Below, piece after piece: positions 49,201 to 63,400 of a stretch of DNA of 64,000 nt (its first letter is position 1; every line of letters starts with the position of its first letter). Origin of the DNA: Patagioenas fasciata (taxonomy: Eukaryota > Chordata > Aves > Columbiformes > Columbidae); contig NC_092526.1 of assembly GCF_037038585.1 (NCBI RefSeq), forward strand, positions 42,977,501-43,041,500, read 5' to 3'. The position numbers were made by a program, and so were the translations under genes. The notes under the pieces were generated by a model that made no database searches, had not been told where the DNA came from, and saw only the letters and a program-made list of their open reading frames with translations.

Positions 49201-50680
49201 AAAAGTTTCCAAAACATCCCCAGACTTGGCTCCAAAGTGGCCAAAAGTCTCCAAGAGACAAGTCGGGAAGAAGGATATGGAACAGAGGGAGACAGGCACG
49301 GGAGCAGGCCAAAGGGAGGTAAGAGGAAAAACTAGTGCGGGGCTGCAGGACTGAAATGGAGGAATTGAAAGACGAAAGCCAGGAAGCAGGAGAGTTTGAG
49401 AAAAGGAGAGAGGAAAGAAGAGACATGCAGCCAGACGAGGGCTTAGTGAGAGAGGCTGGGACAGAGAACAGGATGAGAAGGAAATAAGGCAAGACAAGGC
49501 AAGGCTAGGCCAAAGGACGTTTCTTTGATTTATATTTTCTACCACATTCATCTGGAGATGAGGAGGAAAGCCATCAGACCTTATGGATTAGGCCCAAACA
49601 AAAGCCCCGGCTACTTGAGACACTTAGACTAAGCCTAAACCACAAAGATCTCTCCATAAAGATGGTTTTTATACTGTACTTCCGCAATCAGCTGGCAGTA
49701 CAGAAGAACAAGCGGCAGATGTACTTAGGCTGAGTCATGGTGGTTTGGTGCAGAGACCATGCATATCATGGGAATAGTTCAGCATTTCTGCTCTGGTTTT
49801 CAGTGTATTACACCAAAACACCCACCTGATGACATCATTTCAAGAGCAAAAGCAGCAATTTGCAGAATTCAGCTTCTTTGGAGAACTGAGCAATTGCTGA
49901 GCTGACACCAAGTCCCGCTGGGTCCTGTCACCTGCAGAGTGCCCGCATCCTCACCACGGTAGCGGGCATTGTGACAAAGGTTCTATGTCAGCTGGGTGTG
50001 GCAGCCGAGCGCCCGCTAGGGGAGGGGGAGCCTGTCAGCCCCGGGCCTGTCACTGCCTGCTGTCCCCCCTGTCACCAGCGAGGCCTCTGAAAAGTTTCCA
50101 AAACATCCCCAGACTTGGCTCCAAAGTGGCCAAAAGTCTCCAAGAGACAAGTCGGGAAGAAGGATATGGAACAGAGGGAGACAGGCACGGGAGCAGGCCA
50201 AAGGGAGGTAAGAGGAAAAACTAGTGCGGGGCTGCAGGACTGAAATGGAGGAATTGAAAGACGAAAGCCAGGAAGCAGGAGAGTTTGAGAAAAGGAGAGA
50301 GGAAAGAAGAGACATGCAGCCAGTCGAGGGCTTAGTGAGAGAGGCTGGGACAGAGAACAGGATGAGAAGGAAATAAGGCAAGGCAAGGCAAGGCTAGGCC
50401 AAAGGACGTTTCTTTGATTTATATTTTCTACCACATTCATCTGGAGATGAGGAGGAAAGCCATCAGACCTTATGGATTAGGCCCAAACAAAAGCCCCGGC
50501 TACTTGAGACACTTAGACTAAGCCTAAACCACAAAGATCTCTCCATAAAGATGGTTTTTATACTGTACTTCCACAATCTTCTGGCAGTACAGAAGAACAA
50601 GCGGCAGATGTACTTAGGCTGAGTCATGGTGGTTTGGTGCAGAGACCATGCATATCATGGGAATAGTTCAGCATTCTGCT
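46233..50680. repeat. Units M53-M57, simpler tandem stretch
   Basis: Unit starts are 46233, 47123, 48013, 48903 and 49793. M53-M56 are 890 bp and carry the extra C before CCTGTCAC. M54 and M55 are close sisters with ctaggagag; M54 alone has gcaaattgc, ggaggctgtc and ttacgctgag. M55 ends with the cttctgcaatc/cagaatttc tail. M56 has ctgtgacc and the interrupted pentamer ggcaagacaa. M57 returns to the left-type form (cccgctgggtcctg, no extra C) with gcagccagtcgag and the cacaatcttctgg tail. Confidence 0.85.
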
Positions 50681-51566
50681 CTGGTTTTCAGTGTATTACA
50701 CCAAAACACCCACCTGATGACATCATTTCAAGAGCAAAAGCAGCAATTTGCAGAATTCAGCTTCTTTGGAGAACTGAGCACTTGCTGAGCTGACACCAAG
50801 TCCTGCTGTGTCCTGTCACCTGCAGAGTGCCCGCATCCTCACCACGGTAGCGGGCATTGTGACAAAGGTTCTATGTCAGCTGGGTGTGGCAGCCGAGCGC
50901 CCGCTAGGGGAGGGGGAGCCTGTCAGCCCCGGGCCTGTCACTGCCTGCTGTCCCCCCTGTCACCAGCGAGGCCTCTGAAAAGTTTCCAAAACATCCCCAG
51001 ACTTGGCTCCAAAGTGGCCAAAAGTCTCCAAGAGACAAGTCGGGAAGAAGGATATGGAACAGAGGGAGACAGGCACGGGAGCAGGCCAAAGGGGGGTAAG
51101 AGGAAAAACTAGTGCGGGGCTGCAGGACTGAAATGGAGGAATTGAAAGACGAAAGCTAGGAAGCAGGAGAGTTTGAGAAAAGGAGAGAGGAAAGAAGAGA
51201 CATGCAGCCAGACGAGGGCTTAGTGAGAGAGGCTGGGACAGAGAACAGGATGAGAAGGAAATAAGGCAAGGCAAGGCAAGGCTAGGCCAAAGGACATTTC
51301 TTTGATTTATATTTTCTACCACATTCATCTGGAGATGAGGAGGAAAGCCATCAGACCTTATGGATTAGGCCCAAACAAAAGCCCCGGCTACTTGAGACAC
51401 AAACTAAGCCTAAACCACAAAGATCTCTCCATAAAGATGGTTTTTATACTGTACTTCCGCAATCACCTGACAGTACAGAAGAACAAGCGGCAGATGTACT
51501 TAGGCTGAGTCATGGTGGTTTGGTGCAGAGACCATGCATATCATGGGAATAGTTCAGTATTCTGCT
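50681..51566. repeat. Unit M58
   Basis: This unit has a left-type front (gctgtgtcctg, no extra C, private gagcacttgc) with the agctagg body. Its tail is the distinctive type with gagacacaaactaag, cacctgacag and cagtattctg, which recurs at the ends of M61, M63 and M66. It comes just before the five-unit block and is close to M61 and M66 apart from its front, so it looks like the partial left end of another copy. Confidence 0.85.
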
Positions 51567-54500
51567 CTGGTTTTCAGTGTATTACACCAAAATATCCACC
51601 TGATGACATCATTTCAAGAGCAAAAGCAGCAATTTGCAGAATTCAGCTTCTTTGGAGAAGTGAGCAATTGCTGAGCTGACACCAAGTCCTGCTGGGTCCC
51701 TGTCACCTGCAGAGTGCCTGCATCCTCACCACGGTAGCGGGCATTGTGACAAAGGTTCTATGTCAGCTGGGTGTGGCAGCTGAGCGCCAGCTAGGGGAGG
51801 GGGAGGCTGTCAGCCCCGGGCCTGTCACTGCCTGCTGTCCCCCCTGTGACCAGCGAGGCTTCTGAAAAGTTTCCAAAACATCCCCAGACTTGGCTCCAAA
51901 GTGGCCAAAAGTCTCCAAGAGACAAGTCGGGAAGAAGGATATGGAACAGAGGGAGACAGGCACGGGAGCAGGCCAAAGGGAGGTAAGAGGAAAAACTAGT
52001 GCGGGGCTGCAGGACTGAAATGGAGGAATTGAAAGACGAAAGCCAGGAAGCAGGAGAGTTTGAGAAAAGGAGAGAGGAAAGAAGAGACATGCAGCCAGAC
52101 GAGGGCTTACTGAGAGAGGTTGGGACAGAGAACAGGATGAGAAGGAAATAAGGCAAGGCAAGGCAAGGCTAGGCCAAAGGACGTTTCTTTGATTTATATT
52201 TTCTACCACATTCATCTGGAGATGAGGAGGAAAGCCATCAGACCTTATGGATTAGGCCCAAACAAAAGCCCCGGCTACTTGAGACACTTAGACTAAGCCT
52301 AAACCACAAAGATCTCTCCATAAAGATGGTTTTTATACTGTACTTCCGCAATCAGCTGGCAGTACAGAAGAACAAGCGGCAGATGTACTTAGGCTGAGTC
52401 ATGGTGGTTTGGTGCAGAGACCATGCATATCATGGGAATAGTTCAGCATTTCTGCTCTGGTTTTCAGTGTATTACACCAAAACACCCACCTGATGACATC
52501 ATTTCAAGAGCAAAAGCAGCAATTTGCAGAATTCAGCTTCTTTGGAGAACTGAGCAATTGCTGAGCTGACAGCAAGTCCTGCTGGGTCCCTGTCACCTGC
52601 AGAGTGCCCGCATCCTCACCACGGTAGCGGGCATTGTGACAAAGGTTCTATGTCAGCTGGGTGTGGCAGCCGAGCACCCGCTAGGGGAGGGGGAGCCTGT
52701 CAGCCCCGGGCCTGTCACTGCCTGCTGTCCCCCCTGTGACCAGCGACGCCTCTGAAAAGTTTCCAAAACATCCCCAGACTTGGCTCCAAAGTGGCCAAAT
52801 GTCTCCAAGAGACAAGTCGGGAAGAAGGATATGGAACAGAGGGAGACAGGCACGGGAGCAGGCCAAAGGGGGGTAAGAGGAAAAACTAGTGCGGGGCTGC
52901 AGGACTGAAATGGAGGAACGCAAAGACAAAAGCCAGGAAGCAGGAGAGTTTGAGAAAAGGAGAGAGGAAAGAAGAGACATGCAGCCAGACGAGGGCTTAG
53001 TGAGAGAGGCTGGGACAGAGAACAGGATGAGAAGGAAATAAGGCAAGGCAAGGCAAGGCTAGGCCAAAGGACATTTCTTTGATTTATATTTTCTACCACA
53101 TTCATCTGGAGATGAGGAGGAAAGCCATCAGACCTTATGGATTAGGCCCAAACAAAAGCCCCGGCTACTTGAGACACTTAGACTAAGCCTAAACCACAAA
53201 GATCTCTCCATAAAGATGGTTTTTATACTGTACTTCTGCAATCAGCTGGCAGTACAGAAGAACAAGCGGCAGATGTACTTAGGCTGAGTCATGGTGGTTT
53301 GGTGCAGAGACCATGCATATCATGGGAATAGTTCAGCATTTCTGCTCTGGTTTTCAGTGTATTACACCAAAACACCCACCTGATGACATCATTTCAAGAG
53401 CAAAAGCAGCAATTTGCAGAATTCAGCTTCTTTGGAGAACTGAGCAATTGCTGAGCTGACACCAAGTCCTGCTGGGTCCCTGTCACCTGCAGAGTGCCCG
53501 CATCCTCACCACGGTAGCGGGCATTGTGACAAAGGTTCTATGTCAGCTGGGTGTGGCAGCCGAGCGCCCGCTAGGGGAGGGGGAGCCTGTCAGCCCCGGG
53601 CCTGTCACTGCCTGCTGTCCCCCCTGTCACCAGCGAGGCCTCTGAAAAGTTTCCAAAACATCCCCAGACTTGGCTCCAAAGTGGCCAAAAGTCTCCAAGA
53701 GACAAGTCGGGAAGAAGGATATGGAACAGAGGGAGACAGGCACGGGAGCAGGCCAAAGGGGGGTAAGAGGAAAAACTAGTGCGGGGCTGCAGGACTGAAA
53801 TGGAGGAATTGAAAGACGAAAGCTAGGAAGCAGGAGAGTTTGAGAAAAGGAGAGAGGAAAGAAGAGACATGCAGCCAGACGAGGGCTTAGTGAGAGAGGC
53901 TGGGACAGAGAACAGGATGAGAAGGAAATAAGGCAAGGCAAGGCAAGGCTAGGCCAAAGGACATTTCTTTGATTTATATTTTCTACCACATTCATCTGGA
54001 GATGAGGAGGAAAGCCATCAGACCTTATGGATTAGGCCCAAACAAAAGCCCCGGCTACTTGAGACACAAACTAAGCCTAAACCACAAAGATCTCTCCATA
54101 AAGATGGTTTTTATACTGTACTTCCGCAATCACCTGACAGTACAGAAGAACAAGCGGCAGATGTACTTAGGCTGAGTCATGGTGGTTTGGTGCAGAGACC
54201 ATGCATATCATGGGAATAGTTCAGTATTCTGCTCTGGTTTTCAGTGTATTACACCAAAATATCCACCTAATGACATCATTTCAAGAGCAAAAGCAGCAAT
54301 TTGCAGAATTCAGCTTCTTTGGAGAAGTGAGCAATTGCTGAGCTGACACCAAGTCCTGCTGGGTCCCTGTCACCTGCAGAGTGCCCGCATCCTCACCACG
54401 GTAGCGGGCATTGTGACAAAGGTTCTATGTCAGCTGGGTGTGGCAGCTGAGCGCCAGCTAGGGGAGGGGGAGGCTGTCAGCCCCGGGCCTGTCACTGCCT

Positions 54501-56010
54501 GCTGTCCCCCCTGTGACCAGCGAGGCCTCTGAAAAGTTTCCAAAACATCCCCAGACTTGGCTCCAAAGTGGCCAAAAGTCTCCAAGAGACAAGTCGGGAA
54601 GAAGGATATGGAACAGAGGGAGACAGGCACGGGAGCAGGCCAAAGGGAGGTAAGAGGAAAAACTAGTGCGGGGCTGCAGGACTGAAATGGAGGAATTGAA
54701 AGACGAAAGCCAGGAAGCAGGAGAGTTTGAGAAAAGGAGAGAGGAAAGAAGAGACATGCAGCCAGACGAGGGCTTACTGAGAGAGGTTGGGACAGAGAAC
54801 AGGATGAGAAGGAAATAAGGCAAGGCAAGGCAAGGCTAGGCCAAAGGACGTTTCTTTGATTTATATTTTCTACCACATTCATCTGGAGATGAGGAGGAAA
54901 GCCATCAGACCTTATGGATTAGGCCCAAACAAAAGCCCCGGCTACTTGAGACACTTAGACTAAGCCTAAACCACAAAGATCTCTCCATAAAGATGGTTTT
55001 TATACTGTACTTCCGCAATCAGCTGGCAGTACAGAAGAACAAGCGGCAGATGTACTTAGGCTGAGTCATGGTGGTTTGGTGCAGAGACCATGCATATCAT
55101 GGGAATAGTTCAGCATTTCTGCTCTGGTTTTCAGTGTATTACACCAAAACACCCACCTGATGACATCATTTCAAGAGCAAAAGCAGCAATTTGCAGAATT
55201 CAGCTTCTTTGGAGAACTGAGCAATTGCTGAGCTGACACGAAGTCCTGCTGGGTCCCTGTCACCTGCAGAGTGCCCGCATCCTCACCACGGTAGCGGGCA
55301 TTGTGACAAAGGTTCTATGTCAGCTGGGTGTGGCAGCCGAGCACCCGCTAGGGGAGGGGGAGCCTGTCAGCCCCGGGCCTGTCACTGCCTGCTGTCCCCC
55401 CTGTGACCAGCGAGGCCTCTGAAAAGTTTCCAAAACATCCCCAGACTTGGCTCCAAAGTGGCCAAATGTCTCCAAGAGACAAGTCGGGAAGAAGGATATG
55501 GAACAGAGGGAGACAGGCACGGGAGCAGGCCAAAGGGGGGTAAGAGGAAAAACTAGTGCGGGGCTGCAGGACTGAAATGGAGGAATTGAAAGACGAAAGC
55601 CAGGAAGCAGGAGAGTTTGAGAAAAGGAGAGAGGAAAGAAGAGACATGCAGCCAGACGAGGGCTTAGTGAGAGAGGCTGGGACAGAGAACAGGATGAGAA
55701 GGAAATAAGGCAAGGCAAGGCAAGGCTAGGCCAAAGGACATTTCTTTGATTTATATTTTCTACCACATTCATCTGGAGATGAGGAGGAAAGCCATCAGAC
55801 CTTATGGATTAGGCCCAAACAAAAGCCCCGGCTACTTGAGACACAAACTAAGCCTAAACCACAAAGATCTCTCCATAAAGATGGTTTTTATACTGTACTT
55901 CCGCAATCACCTGACAGTACAGAAGAACAAGCGGCAGATGTACTTAGGCTGAGTCATGGTGGTTTGGTGCAGAGACCATGCATATCATGGGAATAGTTCA
56001 GTATTCTGCT
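51567..56010. repeat. Five-unit block of 4,444 bp, copy 1 (M59-M63)
   Basis: Unit starts are 51567, 52457, 53347, 54234 and 55124. Markers by unit: aatatcc, gcgccagctagg, ggaggctgtc, gcttactgag, aggttggg and gcttctg (M59); gacagcaag, cgagcaccc, caaatgtctcc and gaacgcaaag (M60); the agctagg body with the gagacacaaac tail (M61); cctaatgac with the M59-like body (M62); gacacgaag, cgagcaccc and caaatgtctcc (M63). All recur at +4,444. M60 alone has gcgacgcctc. M63 ends with the gagacacaaac tail, unlike M68. Confidence 0.92.
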
Positions 56011-59000
56011 CTGGTTTTCAGTGTATTACACCAAAATATCCACCTGATGACATCATTTCAAGAGCAAAAGCAGCAATTTGCAGAATTCAGCTTCTTTGGA
56101 GAAGTGAGCAATTGCTGAGCTGACACCAAGTCCTGCTGGGTCCCTGTCACCTGCAGAGTGCCTGCATCCTCACCACGGTAGCGGGCATTGTGACAAAGGT
56201 TCTATGTCAGCTGGGTGTGGCAGCTGAGCGCCAGCTAGGGGAGGGGGAGGCTGTCAGCCCCGGGCCTGTCACTGCCTGCTGTCCCCCCTGTGACCAGCGA
56301 GGCTTCTGAAAAGTTTCCAAAACATCCCCAGACTTGGCTCCAAAGTGGCCAAAAGTCTCCAAGAGACAAGTCGGGAAGAAGGATATGGAACAGAGGGAGA
56401 CAGGCACGGGAGCAGGCCAAAGGGAGGTAAGAGGAAAAACTAGTGCGGGGCTGCAGGACTGAAATGGAGGAATTGAAAGACGAAAGCCAGGAAGCAGGAG
56501 AGTTTGAGAAAAGGAGAGAGGAAAGAAGAGACATGCAGCCAGACGAGGGCTTACTGAGAGAGGTTGGGACAGAGAACAGGATGAGAAGGAAATAAGGCAA
56601 GGCAAGGCAAGGCTAGGCCAAAGGACGTTTCTTTGATTTATATTTTCTACCACATTCATCTGGAGATGAGGAGGAAAGCCATCAGACCTTATGGATTAGG
56701 CCCAAACAAAAGCCCCGGCTACTTGAGACACTTAGACTAAGCCTAAACCACAAAGATCTCTCCATAAAGATGGTTTTTATACTGTACTTCCGCAATCAGC
56801 TGGCAGTACAGAAGAACAAGCGGCAGATGTACTTAGGCTGAGTCATGGTGGTTTGGTGCAGAGACCATGCATATCATGGGAATAGTTCAGCATTTCTGCT
56901 CTGGTTTTCAGTGTATTACACCAAAACACCCACCTGATGACATCATTTCAAGAGCAAAAGCAGCAATTTGCAGAATTCAGCTTCTTTGGAGAACTGAGCA
57001 ATTGCTGAGCTGACAGCAAGTCCTGCTGGGTCCCTGTCACCTGCAGAGTGCCCGCATCCTCACCACGGTAGCGGGCATTGTGACAAAGGTTCTATGTCAG
57101 CTGGGTGTGGCAGCCGAGCACCCGCTAGGGGAGGGGGAGCCTGTCAGCCCCGGGCCTGTCACTGCCTGCTGTCCCCCCTGTGACCAGCGAGGCCTCTGAA
57201 AAGTTTCCAAAACATCCCCAGACTTGGCTCCAAAGTGGCCAAATGTCTCCAAGAGACAAGTCGGGAAGAAGGATATGGAACAGAGGGAGACAGGCACGGG
57301 AGCAGGCCAAAGGGGGGTAAGAGGAAAAACTAGTGCGGGGCTGCAGGACTGAAATGGAGGAACGCAAAGACAAAAGCCAGGAAGCAGGAGAGTTTGAGAA
57401 AAGGAGAGAGGAAAGAAGAGACATGCAGCCAGACGAGGGCTTAGTGAGAGAGGCTGGGACAGAGAACAGGATGAGAAGGAAATAAGGCAAGGCAAGGCAA
57501 GGCTAGGCCAAAGGACATTTCTTTGATTTATATTTTCTACCACATTCATCTGGAGATGAGGAGGAAAGCCATCAGACCTTATGGATTAGGCCCAAACAAA
57601 AGCCCCGGCTACTTGAGACACTTAGACTAAGCCTAAACCACAAAGATCTCTCCATAAAGATGGTTTTTATACTGTACTTCTGCAATCAGCTGGCAGTACA
57701 GAAGAACAAGCGGCAGATGTACTTAGGCTGAGTCATGGTGGTTTGGTGCAGAGACCATGCATATCATGGGAATAGTTCAGCATTTCTGCTCTGGTTTTCA
57801 GTGTATTACACCAAAACACCCACCTGATGACATCATTTCAAGAGCAAAAGCAGCAATTTGCAGAATTCAGCTTCTTTGGAGAACTGAGCAATTGCTGAGC
57901 TGACACCAAGTCCTGCTGGGTCCCTGTCACCTGCAGAGTGCCCGCATCCTCACCACGGTAGCGGGCATTGTGACAAAGGTTCTATGTCAGCTGGGTGTGG
58001 CAGCCGAGCGCCCGCTAGGGGAGGGGGAGCCTGTCAGCCCCGGGCCTGTCACTGCCTGCTGTCCCCCCTGTCACCAGCGAGGCCTCTGAAAAGTTTCCAA
58101 AACATCCCCAGACTTGGCTCCAAAGTGGCCAAAAGTCTCCAAGAGACAAGTCGGGAAGAAGGATATGGAACAGAGGGAGACAGGCACGGGAGCAGGCCAA
58201 AGGGGGGTAAGAGGAAAAACTAGTGCGGGGCTGCAGGACTGAAATGGAGGAATTGAAAGACGAAAGCTAGGAAGCAGGAGAGTTTGAGAAAAGGAGAGAG
58301 GAAAGAAGAGACATGCAGCCAGACGAGGGCTTAGTGAGAGAGGCTGGGACAGAGAACAGGATGAGAAGGAAATAAGGCAAGGCAAGGCAAGGCTAGGCCA
58401 AAGGACATTTCTTTGATTTATATTTTCTACCACATTCATCTGGAGATGAGGAGGAAAGCCATCAGACCTTATGGATTAGGCCCAAACAAAAGCCCCGGCT
58501 ACTTGAGACACAAACTAAGCCTAAACCACAAAGATCTCTCCATAAAGATGGTTTTTATACTGTACTTCCGCAATCACCTGACAGTACAGAAGAACAAGCG
58601 GCAGATGTACTTAGGCTGAGTCATGGTGGTTTGGTGCAGAGACCATGCATATCATGGGAATAGTTCAGTATTCTGCTCTGGTTTTCAGTGTATTACACCA
58701 AAATATCCACCTAATGACATCATTTCAAGAGCAAAAGCAGCAATTTGCAGAATTCAGCTTCTTTGGAGAAGTGAGCAATTGCTGAGCTGACACCAAGTCC
58801 TGCTGGGTCCCTGTCACCTGCAGAGTGCCCGCATCCTCACCACGGTAGCGGGCATTGTGACAAAGGTTCTATGTCAGCTGGGTGTGGCAGCTGAGCGCCA
58901 GCTAGGGGAGGGGGAGGCTGTCAGCCCCGGGCCTGTCACTGCCTGCTGTCCCCCCTGTGACCAGCGAGGCCTCTGAAAAGTTTCCAAAACATCCCCAGAC

Positions 59001-60457
59001 TTGGCTCCAAAGTGGCCAAAAGTCTCCAAGAGACAAGTCGGGAAGAAGGATATGGAACAGAGGGAGACAGGCACGGGAGCAGGCCAAAGGGAGGTAAGAG
59101 GAAAAACTAGTGCGGGGCTGCAGGACTGAAATGGAGGAATTGAAAGACGAAAGCCAGGAAACAGGAGAGTTTGAGAAAAGGAGAGAGGAAAGAAGAGACA
59201 TGCAGCCAGACGAGGGCTTACTGAGAGAGGTTGGGACAGAGAACAGGATGAGAAGGAAATAAGGCAAGGCAAGGCAAGGCTAGGCCAAAGGACGTTTCTT
59301 TGATTTATATTTTCTACCACATTCATCTGGAGATGAGGAGGAAAGCCATCAGACCTTATGGATTAGGCCCAAACAAAAGCCCCGGCTACTTGAGACACTT
59401 AGACTAAGCCTAAACCACAAAGATCTCTCCATAAAGATGGTTTTTATACTGTACTTCCGCAATCAGCTGGCAGTACAGAAGAACAAGCGGCAGATGTACT
59501 TAGGCTGAGTCATGGTGGTTTGGTGCAGAGACCATGCATATCATGGGAATAGTTCAGCATTTCTGCTCTGGTTTTCAGTGTATTACACCAAAACACCCAC
59601 CTGATGACATCATTTCAAGAGCAAAAGCAGCAATTTGCAGAATTCAGCTTCTTTGGAGAACTGAGCAATTGCTGAGCTGACACGAAGTCCTGCTGGGTCC
59701 CTGTCACCTGCAGAGTGCCCGCATCCTCACCACGGTAGCGGGCATTGTGACAAAGGTTCTATGTCAGCTGGGTGTGGCAGCCGAGCACCCGCTAGGGGAG
59801 GGGGAGCCTGTCAGCCCCGGGCCTGTCACTGCCTGCTGTCCCCCCTGTGACCAGCGAGGCCTCTGAAAAGTTTCCAAAACATCCCCAGACTTGGCTCCAA
59901 AGTGGCCAAATGTCTCCAAGAGACAAGTCGGGAAGAAGGATATGGAACAGAGGGAGACAGGCACGGGAGCAGGCCAAAGGGGGGTAAGAGGAAAAACTAG
60001 TGCGGGGCTGCAGGACTGAAATGGAGGAATTGAAAGACGAAAGCCAGGAAGCAGGAGAGTTTGAGAAAAGGAGAGAGGAAAGAAGAGACATGCAGCCAGA
60101 CGAGGGCTTAGTGAGAGAGGCTGGGACAGAGAACAGGATGAGAAGGAAATAAGGCAAGGCAAGGCAAGGCTAGGCCAAAGGACATTTCTTTGATTTATAT
60201 TTTCTACCACATTCATCTGGAGATGAGGAGGAAAGCCATCAGACCTTATGGATTAGGCCCAAACAAAAGCCCCGGCTACTTGAGACACTTAGACTAAGCC
60301 TAAACCACAAAGATCTCTCCATAAAGATGGTTTTTATACTGTACTTCTGCAATCAGCTGGCAGTACAGAAGAACAAGCGGCAGATGTACTTAGGCTGAGT
60401 CATGGTGGTTTGGTGCAGAGACCATGCATATCATGGGAATAGTTCAGCATTTCTGCT
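56011..60457. repeat. Five-unit block, copy 2 (M64-M68)
   Basis: Unit starts are 56011, 56901, 57791, 58678 and 59568, each 4,444 bp after its partner in M59-M63. Differences I saw are few: M65 lacks the gcgacgcctc change of M60, M67 has ggaaacagg where M62 has ggaagcagg, and M68 ends with the ordinary cttagactaag and cttctgcaatc tail. That tail makes this copy 4,447 bp against 4,444. Within the block M59/M62 and M60/M63 are also similar, so it grew from alternating two- and three-unit steps. Confidence 0.92.
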
Positions 60458-63400
60458 CTGGTTTTCAGTGTATTACACCAAAACACCCACCTGACGACAT
60501 CATTTCAAGAGCAAAAGCAGCAATTTGCAGAATTCAGCTTCTTTGGAGAACTGAGCAATTGCTGAGCTGACACCAAGTCCTGCTGGGTCCCTGTCACCTG
60601 CAGAGTGCCCGCATCCTCACCACGGTAGCGGGCATTGTGACAAAGGTTCTATGTCAGCTGGGTGTGGCAGCCGAGCGCCCGCTAGGGGAGGGGGAGCCTG
60701 TCAGCCCCGGGCCTGTCACTGCCTGCTGTCCCCCCTGTCACCAGCGAGGCCTCTGAAAAGTTTCCAGAACATCCCCAGACTTGGCTCCAAAGTGGCCAAA
60801 TGTCTCCAAGAGACAAGTCGGGAAGAAGGATATGGAACAGAGGGAGACAGGCACGGGAGCAGGCCAAAGGGAGGTAAGAGGGAAAACTAGTGCGGGGCTG
60901 CAGGACTGAAATGGAGGAATTGAAAGACGAAAGCCAGGAAGTAGGAGAGTTTGAGAAAAGGAGAGAGGAAAGAAGAGACATGCAGCCAGACGAGGGCTTA
61001 GTGAGAGAGGCTGGGACAGAGAACAGGATGAGAAGGAAATAAGGCAAGGCAAGGCAAGGCTAGGCCAAAGGACGTTTCTTTGATTTATATTTTCTACCAC
61101 ATTCATCTGGAGATGAGGAGGAAAGCCATCAGACCTTATGGATTAGGCCCAAACAAAAGCCCCGGCTACTTGAGACACTTAGACTAAGCCTAAACCACAA
61201 AGATCTCTCCATAAAGATGGTTTTTATACTGTACTTCCGCAATCAGCTGGCAGTACAGAAGAACAAGCGGCAGATGTACTTAGGCTGAGTCATGGTGGTT
61301 TGGTGCAGAGACCATGCATATCATGGGAATAGTTCAGCATTTCTGCTCTGGTTTTCAGTGTATTACACCAAAACACCCACCTGATGACATCATTTCAAGA
61401 GCAAAAGCAGCAATTTGCAGAATTCAGCTTCTTTGGAGAACTGAGCAATTGCTGAGCTGACAGCAAGTCCTGCTGGGTCCTGTCACCTGCAGAGTGCCTG
61501 CATCCTCACCACGGTAGTGGGCATTGTGACAAAGGTTCTATGTCAGCTGGGTGTGGCAGCCGAGCGCTAGCTAGGGGAGGGGGAGCCTGTCAGCCCCGGG
61601 CCTGTCACTGCCTGCTGTCCCCCCTGTGACCAGCGAGGCCTCTGAAAAGTTTCCAAAACATCCCCAGACTTGGCTCCAAAGTGGCCAAAAGTCTCCAAGA
61701 GACAAGTCGGGAAGAAGGATATGGAACAGAGGGAGACAGGCACGGAAGCAGGCCAAAGGGAGGTAAGAGGAAAAACTAGTGCGGGGCTGCAGGACTGAAA
61801 TGGAGGAATTGAAAGACGAAAGCCAGGAAGCAGGAGAGTTTGAGAAAAGGAGAGAGGAAAGAAGAGACATGCAGCCAGACGAGGGCTTAGTGAGAGAGGC
61901 TGGGACAGAGAACAGGATGAGAAGGAAATAAGGCAAGGCAAGGCAAGGCTAGGCCAAAGGACGTTTCTTTGATTTATATTTTCTACCACATTCATCTGGA
62001 GATGAGGAGGAAAGCCATCAGACCTTATGGATTAGGCCCAAACAAAAGCCCCGGCTACTTGAGACACTTAGACTAAGCCTAAACCACAAAGATCTCTCCA
62101 TAAAGATGGTTTTATACTGTACTTCCGCAATCAGCTGGCAGTACAGAAGAACAAGCGGCAGATGTACTTAGGCTGAGTCATGGTGGTTTGGTGCAGAGAC
62201 CATGCATATCATGGGAATAGTTCAGCATTCTGCTCTGGTTTTCAGTGTATTACACCAAAATATCCACCTGATGACATCATTTCAAGAGCAAAAGCAGCAA
62301 TTTGCAGAATTCAGCTTCTTTGGAGAACTGAGCAATTGCTGAGCTGACACCAAGTCCTGCTGGGTCCCTGTCACCTGCAGAGTGCCTGCATCCTCACCAC
62401 GGTAGCGGGCATTGTGACAAAGGTTCTATGTCAGCTGGGTGTGGCAGCTGAGCGCCCGCTAGGGGAGGGGGAGCCTGTCAGCCCCGGGCCTGTCACTGCC
62501 TGCTGTCCCCCCTGTCACCAGCGAGGCCTCTGAAAAGTTTCCAAAACATCCCCAGACTTGGCTCCAAAGTGGCCAAAAGTCTCCAAGAGACAAGTCGGGA
62601 AGAAGGATATGGAACAGAGGGAGACAGGCACGGGAGCAGGCCAAAGGGAGGTAAGAGGAAAAACTAGTGCGGGGCTGCAGGACTGAAATGGAGGAATTGA
62701 AAGACGAAAGCCAGGAAGCAGGAGAGTTTTAGAAAAGGAGAGAGGAAAGAAGAGACATGCAGCCAGACGAGGGCTTAGTGAGAGAGGCTGGGACAGAGAA
62801 CAGGATGAGAAGGAAATAAGGCAAGGCAAGGCAAGGCTAGGCCAAAGGACGTTTCTTTGATTTATATTTTCTACCACATTCATCTGGAGATGAGGAGGAA
62901 AGCCATCAGACCTTATGGATTAGGCCCAAACAAAAGCCCCGGCTACTTGAGACACTTAGACTAAGCCTAAACCACAAAGATCTCTCCATAAAGATGGTTT
63001 TTATACTGTACTTCCGCAATCAGCTGGCAGTACAGAAGAACAAGCGGCAGATGTACTTAGGCTGAGTCATGGTGGTTTGGTGCAGAGACCATGCATATCA
63101 TGGGAATAGTTCAGCATTCTGCTCTGGTTTTCAGTGTATTACACCAAAATATCCACCTGATGACATCATTTCAAGAGCAAAAGCAGCAATTTGCAGAATT
63201 CAGCTTCTTTGGAGAAGTGAGCAATTGCTGAGCTGACACCAAGTCCTGCTGGGTCCCTGTCACCTGCAGAGTGCCTGCATCCTCACCACGGTAGCGGGCA
63301 TTGTGACAAAGGTTCTATGTCAGCTGGGTGTGGCAGCTGAGCGCCCGCTAGGGGAGGGGGAGCCTGTCAGCCCCGGGCCTGTCACTGCCTGCTGTCCCCC

